Shown here: one piece after another, positions 52,836 to 60,476 of the stretch
How the letters are laid out: every line of letters begins with the position of its first letter
Numbering within the stretch: position 1 is the first letter of the stretch
Source of the DNA: Bacteroidota bacterium
Lineage (GTDB): Bacteria > Bacteroidota > Bacteroidia > Bacteroidales > JAAUTT01
NCBI GenBank assembly: GCA_030706405.1
Contig: JAUZOO010000011.1
Span: 62,001 to 126,000, forward strand
Direction: 5' to 3'
DNA length: 64,000 nucleotides
Notes under the pieces: generated by a model
The model's input: the letters and a program-made list of their open reading frames with translations, nothing else
Told to the model about the DNA's origin: nothing
Databases searched by the model: none
Translations under genes and position numbers: made by a program

Positions 52836-55457
52836 TCATTTTCCAACATTCGTAAACCGTAAAGTTCTTATTCCAAATTTTGGAACCGTTAAATTGAGTG
52901 CATAATGGTTTTTTTGAGCTTTAGATATGGGCAATTGAGCTATTACCGTTCCATTTAATTCTACCAGTTCAGCTTTAGCCGCTTTAAAATCGAAGGATAC
53001 CTTCGTTGGTTCAGAAGTTCCTTCAGCATTAAAGAAACGGACAACCAAATCATTTCCATCAGCAACTATCGATGTTATTTCCAATCCGGAACCCGCAACG
53101 TCAACCAATGATTTGCGGGTATTGTCTTTTGATGGCAAATCCTGCATCAACGAAGGTATCAACGGCTCGTTCCACCGGTTTGCTTCCGTCCAGATTCCGC
53201 TTTTATCCCATTTTCCTTTATGCGGAACCAAGGCATAATTCACCTCGGTAGGTTCGGTAAGTTTATAATCCATTCCCCACAGACCTTTACCGGAGTATTG
53301 CAAGGTTAAGCCGAGCGGGAAATCAGCTCCATGCGCATAGCTCGAAGTATGATCGGTAAGAAGTGCACAGCCAAATTCACCCGAGCCATCCTCGACATCT
53401 ACCCAGTTTAGGATAATATTATTTTTGATGCTATCCCAGGTGCTAAAAAAAGTGTTCGTGAGCTTGCTTTCGGTTACATCGAACGGAGCGTCTTTAAACA
53501 CTTTCTGATTTTTCAGATTCAACGGAAAAAGTGCTAATAGCTTGTATTTATCGTTATAAAAAGCCTTTTTGTAATCGGTTGCCTTATAATTTTCCATCTG
53601 AGAAAATTCGCCAATACCGGGAGTGTTTTGCCAGTCAATTTTCAGGTTCACGTCTATCCTTCTCTCTCCATTTACAAGCGTAATGATTTGTGTAAAAGGA
53701 TTATTGGCAATCATCCCATCAACAGCGACTTTTACCCTTAGCGGTCCGTTCTCCAGAATTTTACATACAGCAGGCTTGTCCGAAGAGGAATGAAACCCGC
53801 CATCGTTATAAAAATTCCCGCGAACCTCGTTAAACCCACGTTCGTTCTTTACGTCAACAAACTCTTTGTTATCAAGAGTTTTGGCTACTATACTTTTTAT
53901 CATGCCACCCTTTGACGGGTCAATAATAATCCGGTACAAATCCGACTCCAACTTATAGGTACCATCGGCCAATACCACAACACCGGCACCGGAAGAAACT
54001 GCGGGTTGAGCCATTTGCAAAGAATAAGTCTCATACCCAACCGACGGAACATCGGCCCGGAAAAGCAGTTTCTTTCCATCGGCACCGGAAATAATTTGCG
54101 AAGCGACTTCCTTCCTGCTACTGTTCAGGACTCTGACATCCTTATCCTTCATCTGCGAAGGCAAATCGACCGCAACATAGTCGGTTCTTCTGGTTCCTAA
54201 CGTATTAATTACACGTACAAACCACTGCCCTGCCGATTTATTACCATTTAACAAATCGATCGACCGGTGAATAATGCTGTCCGACTTTGAATTAGTTATT
54301 CCGGTCCAGCCCACCACCTTGTCCGCCCACGAATTACCGCGGCCTCCATTGTAAGGCACAATCCAGCAATCGTGATGTTGAGACAGCAATAAACCCCTCC
54401 AGGCTTCATCAAAAGAAACGGCTGGCCAGTTTGCCTTTGTATAGACTTTTGCCAAGGCTGCTAACTTCTCGGCACGCACAATCTTGTTTTCAGAAACCCG
54501 AACCCTTTGAGCCAACTTTTGCAACACCTGCGCACCCCATACAAGGCTAACCTGAACATCTTCCTGAGAAAAAGCCCAATCCTTTTGCGGAGTTTTTATA
54601 GCAACATTTTCGAAATAATCACGCCATGTTTTGTACTCCGACGGATTATATGCGTGCCTGCTATCTCCCAGCCAAGGTCCTATTTTCCATCCTGCATCCT
54701 GAAAACACATGCCAACCGGATGCTGAATCCCATAATTTAACGCAGCATTCACATATTCCGGAGAATTTCCGGAGGCTATTGTTTGCCATGTCGAATTGGG
54801 ATCAAGTTTTTCAATTTCATACCGGGGAACTGTCGGCAGTTTCGTACCATCCGGTCCAACCCAATTTATCAACTCGCCGCCAAATGCACGGGTATATCCG
54901 CCCCAACAGGTATTTGGATTTTTTAATGAGGCATAACGAATCCCAAAAGACTTTAAAACCTGGGGCAAAGCACTGGTAAAACAGGGCTCTTCCACAGAAT
55001 AGGTAGTAAATACGGCTCCGGGAAAATGCACTTTCACTTTTCGGATTCCATAACTAAACTGCCGAATAATGCTCTCGCCCGAAATATTAAACATATAACT
55101 CTGAGCGTAAGAAGGATTTACATACTCAATTCTTCCGTTTACCGACTGATCGGCAAAGAGCGTTTGAAACTCACGATACGCCTCGGGTTCAACCTTCTCA
55201 GCCCGATCCCAGGTTTCGGGTTCTATTTCAATGTTGATCTTCCAATCCGGATTGGTCTTTAATTTATCAACCACAAACCTGGTAAAACCATCGGGATAAT
55301 GCCCCCAAACTCCGCCATGATAGCCATCAATAAAATAGGCTTTTTGCCCAAAAGACTGCAAAGACATCGCAGCAAACAACTGTAGTGCTATGACAAACTT
55401 TGCGGTCCGGTATTTTTTCAATAGACTTTCCAAATATTTTCGTGTTACTCTTGTCAT
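52836..55457 (-). CDS. Divergent glycoside hydrolase family 38-like alpha-mannosidase
   Basis: The 873-residue protein has an N-terminal hydrophobic segment (about 19-37). It opens with YFIDGYHGGVWGHYPDGF, where canonical GH38 has a H-x-D zinc-binding motif. Further on it has LLSQHHDCWIVPYNGG near residue 350, matching the GH38 HHD motif before the C-terminal beta domains, and a long beta-rich C-terminal half (HSSSDKP, QMENYKATDYK). GH38 are retaining alpha-mannosidases. The altered first motif leaves the zinc site uncertain. It follows the MFS permease by 16 bp in the ROK-MFS-GH38 operon. Confidence 0.75.
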   Translation of the reverse strand: MTRVTRKYLESLLKKYRTAKFVIALQLFAAMSLQSFGQKAYFIDGYHGGVWGHYPDGFTRFVVDKLKTNPDWKINIEIEPETWDRAEKVEPEAYREFQTLFADQSVNGRIEYVNPSYAQSYMFNISGESIIRQFSYGIRKVKVHFPGAVFTTYSVEEPCFTSALPQVLKSFGIRYASLKNPNTCWGGYTRAFGGELINWVGPDGTKLPTVPRYEIEKLDPNSTWQTIASGNSPEYVNAALNYGIQHPVGMCFQDAGWKIGPWLGDSRHAYNPSEYKTWRDYFENVAIKTPQKDWAFSQEDVQVSLVWGAQVLQKLAQRVRVSENKIVRAEKLAALAKVYTKANWPAVSFDEAWRGLLLSQHHDCWIVPYNGGRGNSWADKVVGWTGITNSKSDSIIHRSIDLLNGNKSAGQWFVRVINTLGTRRTDYVAVDLPSQMKDKDVRVLNSSRKEVASQIISGADGKKLLFRADVPSVGYETYSLQMAQPAVSSGAGVVVLADGTYKLESDLYRIIIDPSKGGMIKSIVAKTLDNKEFVDVKNERGFNEVRGNFYNDGGFHSSSDKPAVCKILENGPLRVKVAVDGMIANNPFTQIITLVNGERRIDVNLKIDWQNTPGIGEFSQMENYKATDYKKAFYNDKYKLLALFPLNLKNQKVFKDAPFDVTESKLTNTFFSTWDSIKNNIILNWVDVEDGSGEFGCALLTDHTSSYAHGADFPLGLTLQYSGKGLWGMDYKLTEPTEVNYALVPHKGKWDKSGIWTEANRWNEPLIPSLMQDLPSKDNTRKSLVDVAGSGLEITSIVADGNDLVVRFFNAEGTSEPTKVSFDFKAAKAELVELNGTVIAQLPISKAQKNHYALNLTVPKFGIRTLRFTNVGK

Positions 55458-55473
55458 CGTTATTTATTCATCA

Positions 55474-56643
55474 TTAAGCTTTCCTTATAGAATACGCACA
55501 AAACAAAAGATACAAGGCGCTGGCCAGGATAACAAATACCGATCCCACCTGTGAGCCAACAGCATCGGAGGTTATGCCCATAAAAAAAGGAATAACTGCC
55601 CCTCCAAATACACCGGTAATCATTAACCCCGAAATTTCGTTGGCCTTGTCGGGACGAAACTGAATGGCCTTGGAATAAATAATTGGGAAAATATTGGCAA
55701 TGGTAAACCCAACTACGCCAAACAATCCAAAAATAACAATCTCACCATGGACAAAAATCAACGCAATAAGCGCAAATACAGCAATTATAATATTTATTTT
55801 AAAGAACCTATCAGGAGAAAACTTAGCCAAAACAATGGCTCCGATAAAAGCACCTGCTGTACGGAAAGCAAAGTAAACACTGGGGCCATAACCCGCTACT
55901 ATCGAGTTTAACCCGCAACGTTCCATCAGGATTTTTGGTGCAGCCGTATTAAGACCAACATCAACTCCCACCACGAAAAGAATGCCTAAAAAAAGCAACA
56001 AAATCGTTTTATCTGCAAGAATCGAAAAAACACTACCATAAGAAGTGGCCTTTCCTACCTCCTGGTCTTCATGGATAGTGGTTACCATAAGCCATATCGT
56101 TGAAATTAGGGTAATAACCGCATAAATAGGAAAAATATATTGCCAGTTGCCCAACTGAGTAGCAGCAAACGCCGCAATAAACGGTCCACAGAACGAGGAG
56201 ATGGCTTTCACAAACTGACCACCGGTAAGACTACTGGTAAGCCTATCGCCCTTCACCACATTGGTAAGCAACGGGTTTAGCGATACCTGCAAAATAGTAT
56301 TGGCAATCCCTAACAACCCAAATGCAACCAAAGAAGTTCCAAACGTATAAGCTATTAAAGGAATAAACATAGCAACAATGGTGATGACATTGCTGAGCAA
56401 AACCGTCTTTTTACGACCAATCTTGTTCATCAGCACTCCGGTGGGAATTGAAAATATTAAAAACATAGAGAACAAAGCTACCGGAATCAAATTTGAAAGC
56501 GTATCCCGAAATTCAGGACTATAGCCACCTAATAAATCTTCTTTTACATGCATGGAAGTTATACCCACCACATCGCAAAAGCCCATTATAAAGAAGCCGA
56601 ATAAAACCGGTAATATTTTCGAATAAACATTTTCTTTTTTCAT
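55474..56643 (-). CDS. Sugar permease of the MFS
   Basis: I place the start at 56643 (MKKENVYSK); an in-frame ATG 18 bases upstream would overlap the operator-like sequence. The 389-residue protein has about twelve helices, with FFIMGFCDVVGI in helix 1 and GVLMNKIGRKKTVLLSN, the MFS loop motif, near 70-86. It is closest in feel to FucP-type sugar:H+ symporters. It lies between a sugar kinase and GH38, so import of mannose or another released hexose followed by phosphorylation is likely. The gene is 31 bp from the kinase stop. Confidence 0.85.
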   Translation of the reverse strand: MKKENVYSKILPVLFGFFIMGFCDVVGITSMHVKEDLLGGYSPEFRDTLSNLIPVALFSMFLIFSIPTGVLMNKIGRKKTVLLSNVITIVAMFIPLIAYTFGTSLVAFGLLGIANTILQVSLNPLLTNVVKGDRLTSSLTGGQFVKAISSFCGPFIAAFAATQLGNWQYIFPIYAVITLISTIWLMVTTIHEDQEVGKATSYGSVFSILADKTILLLFLGILFVVGVDVGLNTAAPKILMERCGLNSIVAGYGPSVYFAFRTAGAFIGAIVLAKFSPDRFFKINIIIAVFALIALIFVHGEIVIFGLFGVVGFTIANIFPIIYSKAIQFRPDKANEISGLMITGVFGGAVIPFFMGITSDAVGSQVGSVFVILASALYLLFCAYSIRKA

Positions 56644-56644
56644 A

Positions 56645-56661
56645 TTAAAACAATTTAGCAA
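56645..56661 (-). promoter_or_regulatory. Weak operator-like sequence just before the MFS start
   Basis: TTAAAACAATTTAGCAA keeps the TTTAGCA half but has CA in place of the central CG. It ends two bases before the start codon. It may be a decayed operator or chance in AT-rich DNA. Confidence 0.3.
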
Positions 56662-56674
56662 TTACAGACTAAGA

Positions 56675-57610
56675 CTACATTTTAGACAATAGCGGTTTTA
56701 CCTCATTCCAGAAGTCTTGTTCGAACATACGAGCACTGCCAACCAAAGCTGCATCTTCTTTAAGTTCTGAAATACCAATGGTTGTCGTCACATTTTGTTG
56801 GGCTAGTTTCTCCTCGAAGTAACCGCCAAAAAGATTATACGCTCCGGATACATTTCCTCCAATTACCAACACTTTAGCCTCAAACTTCTTAAGCCATGGA
56901 CCCAGAAACTCGCCTAAATTTTGTCCGAACTCAGCAAATACTTCGTTTGCCATTTGATCCGTGGCAACTCTGTCAGCTATTTCCTTAACCCCCGATGCCC
57001 GATGATTGGACATTTCTGCATAACGGCGGATGTACCAACGGGTAGAGAATGAATCATCGGCGATACCATCCTTAAACGGGAGGTGCCATACACATCCCAT
57101 CGCTGGAACATCTTCCCGTTCAACCACCGGCACTCCATTATCAACGAAGGCAGAACCAAAACCTGTACCCAATGTTATTGAAACCGAGCGGTCAACACCG
57201 GCGGCTTTACCCAGCCAGGCTTCCCCAACCGCAAAAGCCGAGGCATCGTTCATAAAACGTATATCAGCCTCGCCATCTAAACTTAAACGATTTTTCAACT
57301 GCTCGGCAACGTTAATCCCATATAACTTCTCAAATTTGGCCACTTCATGAGTAAAGAGCGCGACTCCATTGGCGTAATCAAAAGGCCCGGGCATAGCAAA
57401 ACCAACACCTGCCAATTGTGTTTTATCGATCGACTGAATCGACTGATTTAACGCACTAACCCAATTACCCAGTACTTCTTCGGCCGAAGCCTGATTATTT
57501 ACTTTTTGTGTAACAAAACTACCCTCAACCACCGATCTGGTTTCCAAATCCATAACAGCACAACTAATATGGCTCCCCCCCACATCAGCCCCAATAGTAT
57601 ACTTTCTCAT
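56675..57610 (-). CDS. ROK-family sugar kinase
   Basis: The 311-residue protein begins IGADVGGSHISCAVMD, the phosphate-binding motif of the ROK family. FMNDASAFAVGEAWLGKAAG near 115-134 carries the catalytic Asp, and ITLGTGFGSAFVDNG near 142-156 the second phosphate loop. The Cys-rich zinc motif of many ROK proteins is absent; the equivalent region reads MGCVWHLPF. There is no DNA-binding domain, so it is a kinase, not a repressor. It would phosphorylate the sugar imported by the next gene (glucose, mannose or similar). It is the first gene of its operon. Confidence 0.88.
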   Translation of the reverse strand: MRKYTIGADVGGSHISCAVMDLETRSVVEGSFVTQKVNNQASAEEVLGNWVSALNQSIQSIDKTQLAGVGFAMPGPFDYANGVALFTHEVAKFEKLYGINVAEQLKNRLSLDGEADIRFMNDASAFAVGEAWLGKAAGVDRSVSITLGTGFGSAFVDNGVPVVEREDVPAMGCVWHLPFKDGIADDSFSTRWYIRRYAEMSNHRASGVKEIADRVATDQMANEVFAEFGQNLGEFLGPWLKKFEAKVLVIGGNVSGAYNLFGGYFEEKLAQQNVTTTIGISELKEDAALVGSARMFEQDFWNEVKPLLSKM

Positions 57611-57800
57611 TATCAGTATTTTATAAACGTTTTACAAATTAAACAAGTGTAATTATCAACCCAATTGCCCTACGTTATACCCTTCAATACCGGCAACAGC
57701 AAGTAATGTTAAACGCAAAATATCAAAACCAGTTTGCTATACCCAAAAACGCAGGCTTAACCTCTGGCAACTACATATTAAAAGATAATTTGTGCAGGAG

Positions 57801-57831
57801 CAAAACTATATTAAAAAAACGTTTTAGCAAA
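57801..57831 (-). promoter_or_regulatory. Promoter with LacI-type operator filling the spacer (ROK-MFS-GH38)
   Basis: On the minus strand TTTG (57828-57831), 19 nt, then TAGTTTTG (57801-57808), a perfect TAnnTTTG. The spacer begins CTAAAACGTTTTTTT. The predicted start near 57794 gives a leader of about 184 nt. The remaining leader (57611-57800) shows no clear hairpin or coding signal. Confidence 0.8.
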
Positions 57832-57962
57832 TTATATTAAGACTATAATTTCTTTTTATTGACTATTTTCACATCAATATCACAGTTGAATTGAAAACAA
57901 TTGTAACAATCCGATTTTTTAAATTTAAAAGACTTATATTTAAGTTATTGCATATAACCGTA

Positions 57963-58017
57963 TAGAAAACAAAAAGGACATGCAACCTTTCTGCTTACAT
58001 GTCCTTTTTGTTTTCTA
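57963..58017 (-). terminator. Strong hairpin downstream of tRNA-Lys
   Basis: A perfect 20-bp inverted repeat (57963-57982 and 57998-58017) has a 15-nt loop and a T-rich 3' arm. It starts 4 bases after the tRNA on the minus strand, so it ends the tRNA transcript. Confidence 0.8.
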
Positions 58018-58021
58018 TTAG

Positions 58022-58094
58022 TGACCCCGGTGAGAATCGAACTCACGACCCAATGATTAAGAGTCATTTGCTCTACCAGCTGAGCTACGGAGTC
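58022..58094 (-). tRNA. tRNA-Lys (anticodon CTT)
   Basis: On the minus strand 73 nt fold as a cloverleaf. The acceptor GACTCCG pairs with CGGGGTC, the D arm is GCTC..GAGC, and the anticodon stem-loop ATGACTCTTAATCAT presents CTT. The T arm is GTGAGTTCGATTCTCAC with the invariant TTCGA. The gene does not encode CCA. The anticodon reads AAG, hence lysine. Confidence 0.95.
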
Positions 58095-58340
58095 GTTGCT
58101 TTTGCGGTTGCAAATGTATTAAAATAATTTTAAAAAAAGCAACATTATCAAGGTTTCCCTCATAAAAAAACAAATCAACTCTTAAATAGTTATTTTAATG
58201 ACAATTAGTAAAACTAAATCTAAACATGTTTTGGCCGCAGTTAAAATACACCTACAAACTATTCTTCACAATTAACTACTGTTTGATAATACATTACGAC
58301 AATATTCACCTGACAAATATCATTTATTTACAAAAAACAT

Positions 58341-58370
58341 TTTGTTTTCCCGTTTTAATCGATATATTTG
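58341..58370 (+). promoter_or_regulatory. Promoter of the ilv operon
   Basis: TTTG (58341-58344) and TATATTTG (58363-58370), a perfect TAnnTTTG, are 18 nt apart. The predicted start near 58377 lies only about 14 bases before the leader peptide ATG. The region 58095-58340 upstream shows nothing else I can support. Confidence 0.7.
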
Positions 58371-58390
58371 CCAATCTAAAACAGAAAATT

Positions 58391-58456
58391 ATGTCTATTT
58401 ATTCTCGCATTATTAGCCTCGTGGTCGTGGTGCTCGTCAAAAGATTGCCGGGGTGA
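58391..58456 (+). CDS. ilv operon leader peptide
   Basis: The 21-codon peptide MSIYSRIISLVVVVLVKRLPG contains three Ile, three Leu and five Val, so 11 of 21 residues are branched-chain amino acids, with LVVVVLV as the core. It lies between a good promoter and a terminator hairpin in front of ilvD. This is the layout of attenuator leader peptides: scarcity of charged Val, Leu or Ile tRNA stalls the ribosome and favours read-through. An in-frame extension from 58226 is rejected because it starts upstream of the predicted promoter. Confidence 0.88.
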   Translation: MSIYSRIISLVVVVLVKRLPG

Positions 58457-58485
58457 GAATGGATTGTATATATATGAACTTACAG

Positions 58486-58517
58486 AAGCCTTTCTCACAC
58501 CGAGAAGGGCTTTTTTT
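58486..58517 (+). terminator. ilv attenuator terminator
   Basis: AAGCCTTTCTC (58486-58496) pairs with GAGAAGGGCTT (58502-58512), 11 bp with one G-U, followed by seven T. The upstream segment GTGAGAA (58453-58459), at the leader stop codon, can instead pair with TTCTCAC (58492-58498), which would break this stem. That is the expected antiterminator. Confidence 0.85.
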
Positions 58518-58549
58518 ATTTTAAACTGTCACCTTTAAATTATACGAAA

Positions 58550-60376
58550 ATGCCTCAACTACGTAGTGCAACATCGACACAGGGTCGCCGCATGGCAGGA
58601 GCCAGAAGTTTATGGCGTGCCAATGGAATGACCGAAGAGCAAATGGGTAAGCCCATCATTGCTATTGTTAACTCGTTTACCCAATTCGTGCCTGGTCATG
58701 TACACCTTCATAATATCGGGCAACAGATTAAAGCCATTATCGAATCGAAAGGTTGTTTTGCCGCCGAATTTAACACCATTGCTATCGACGACGGTATTGC
58801 TATGGGACACGATGGCATGTTATATTCATTGCCTTCGCGCGACATTATTGCCGACAGTGTTGAATATATGGTAAACGCCCACCAGGCCGACGCTATGATC
58901 TGCATCAGTAACTGCGACAAGATTACCCCAGGAATGCTCATGGCCTCCATGCGCCTCAACATCCCTACCATCTTTGTTTCGGGTGGACCGATGGAAGCAG
59001 GTAATATCGATGGCAAAAAATACGACCTCATTGACGCCATGGTTGCTGCTGCTGACGATTCCGTTTCGGACGAGCAAATTTCAAAACTCGAAAGATCAGC
59101 TTGCCCCACGTGCGGATCATGCTCTGGGATGTTTACGGCCAATTCTATGAACTGTTTAAACGAAGCTATTGGATTAGGCCTTCCCGGCAACGGAACCATT
59201 GTAGCTACTCATAAAAATCGTACGAAACTTTTCGAAAAGGCAGCTAACCTCATCATCGACCTTGCCAACGAATATTATGGTAAGGGCAACGAATCGGTTC
59301 TCCCCCGCTCTATCGCTACCCGCGAAGCTTTCCTCAACGCCATGACGCTCGATATCGCCATGGGAGGCTCAACAAATACTGTTCTTCACCTTTTGGCTGT
59401 TGCTCAGGAAGCTGAGGTAGATTTCAGCATGAAGGATATCGATATGCTTTCACGGCGCACCCCTGTATTAAGCAAAGTAGCACCTAACTCTAATTATCAT
59501 ATTGAAGACGTTAACCGTGCCGGGGGAATCCTGGGAATTCTGGGCGAACTCAGTCGTGGCGGATTGGTTGACACTTCTGTAAAACGTGTTGACGGGCTCT
59601 CCTTAAAAGAAGCTATCGAACAATTCGACCTTACACTCCCAACTGCAACCGACGAAGCGAAGGAAGTCTACAGAAGTGCTCCCGGAGGCGGACGTAACCT
59701 CGTGTTAGGCTCTCAAGGTGCTTCATTTAAAGAATTCGATCTCGATCGTGAAAAAGGATGTATCAGAGATGTTGCTCATTGTTACAACAAAGATGGCGGT
59801 TTGGCTGTTTTATACGGAAACATTGCACAAAACGGTTGCATCGTGAAAACTGCCGGAGTAAGCGATAAAATCTTCCATTTTAAAGGTACTGCCAAAGTAT
59901 TCGAATCGCAGGATGATGCTTGCGCTGGAATTCTTGAAGGAAAAGTACAAGCCGGCGACGTGGTAGTAATTCGCTACGAAGGTCCCAAAGGCGGACCTGG
60001 AATGCAGGAAATGCTCTATCCCACGTCATATATCAAATCAAAACACTTAGGTGAAGCTTGCGCCTTGATTACCGACGGACGTTTCTCCGGAGGAACCTCA
60101 GGGCTTTCAATTGGGCACGTATCACCTGAAGCAGCTTCCGGCGGAGCCATTGCCTTTGTTCGCGACAATGACGCTATCGAAATCTGCATCAGCGACCGCT
60201 CCATTAATCTCTTGGTTAGCGACGAAGAACTTGCCAAACGTAAAGCTGAAGAAGAAAAACGAGGAGATAAAGCTTACACGCCTTCGAAGGAACGCCAACG
60301 CAAAGTATCGAAATCTCTCCAGGCTTATGCCAAAATGGTAAGCTCTGCCGATATGGGCGCAGTACGCATAATCTAA
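58550..60376 (+). CDS. ilvD: Dihydroxy-acid dehydratase
   Basis: The 608-residue enzyme dehydrates dihydroxy acids to the 2-keto acids of valine and isoleucine. Iron-sulphur ligands are visible in [12 protein letters not shown] near residue 118 and [18 protein letters not shown] near 184-201. [23 protein letters not shown] near 505 is the conserved C-terminal active-site loop. Length and motifs fit IlvD rather than the sugar-acid dehydratases. It is the first structural gene after the attenuator and 100 bp before ilvB. Confidence 0.95.
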   Translation: MPQLRSATSTQGRRMAGARSLWRANGMTEEQMGKPIIAIVNSFTQFVPGHVHLHNIGQQIKAIIESKGCFAAEFNTIAIDDGIAMGHDGMLYSLPSRDIIADSVEYMVNAHQADAMICISNCDKITPGMLMASMRLNIPTIFVSGGPMEAGNIDGKKYDLIDAMVAAADDSVSDEQISKLERSACPTCGSCSGMFTANSMNCLNEAIGLGLPGNGTIVATHKNRTKLFEKAANLIIDLANEYYGKGNESVLPRSIATREAFLNAMTLDIAMGGSTNTVLHLLAVAQEAEVDFSMKDIDMLSRRTPVLSKVAPNSNYHIEDVNRAGGILGILGELSRGGLVDTSVKRVDGLSLKEAIEQFDLTLPTATDEAKEVYRSAPGGGRNLVLGSQGASFKEFDLDREKGCIRDVAHCYNKDGGLAVLYGNIAQNGCIVKTAGVSDKIFHFKGTAKVFESQDDACAGILEGKVQAGDVVVIRYEGPKGGPGMQEMLYPTSYIKSKHLGEACALITDGRFSGGTSGLSIGHVSPEAASGGAIAFVRDNDAIEICISDRSINLLVSDEELAKRKAEEEKRGDKAYTPSKERQRKVSKSLQAYAKMVSSADMGAVRII

Positions 60377-60391
60377 ATAAGTAACAAACCA

Positions 60392-60435
60392 AATGGTTAT
60401 CAAAGATTGTAAATGTACAATCTTTGATAACCATT
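60392..60435 (+). other. Perfect intercistronic hairpin between ilvD and ilvB
   Basis: A 20-bp perfect stem (60392-60411 and 60416-60435) closes on a 4-nt AATG loop. No T tract follows, so it is not a standard terminator. It could guide mRNA processing or stability, or lower expression of the downstream genes. Confidence 0.7.
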
Positions 60436-60476
60436 ATAAATAACGAAATCAACATTTATATACAATACCTACAGAC

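Noticed and set aside
58226-58390. In-frame N-terminal extension of the ilv leader peptide from 58226
   Set aside because: It would begin upstream of the predicted promoter at 58341-58370, is rich in rare hydrophobic runs, and the Ile/Leu/Val cluster is fully contained in the short form from 58391.
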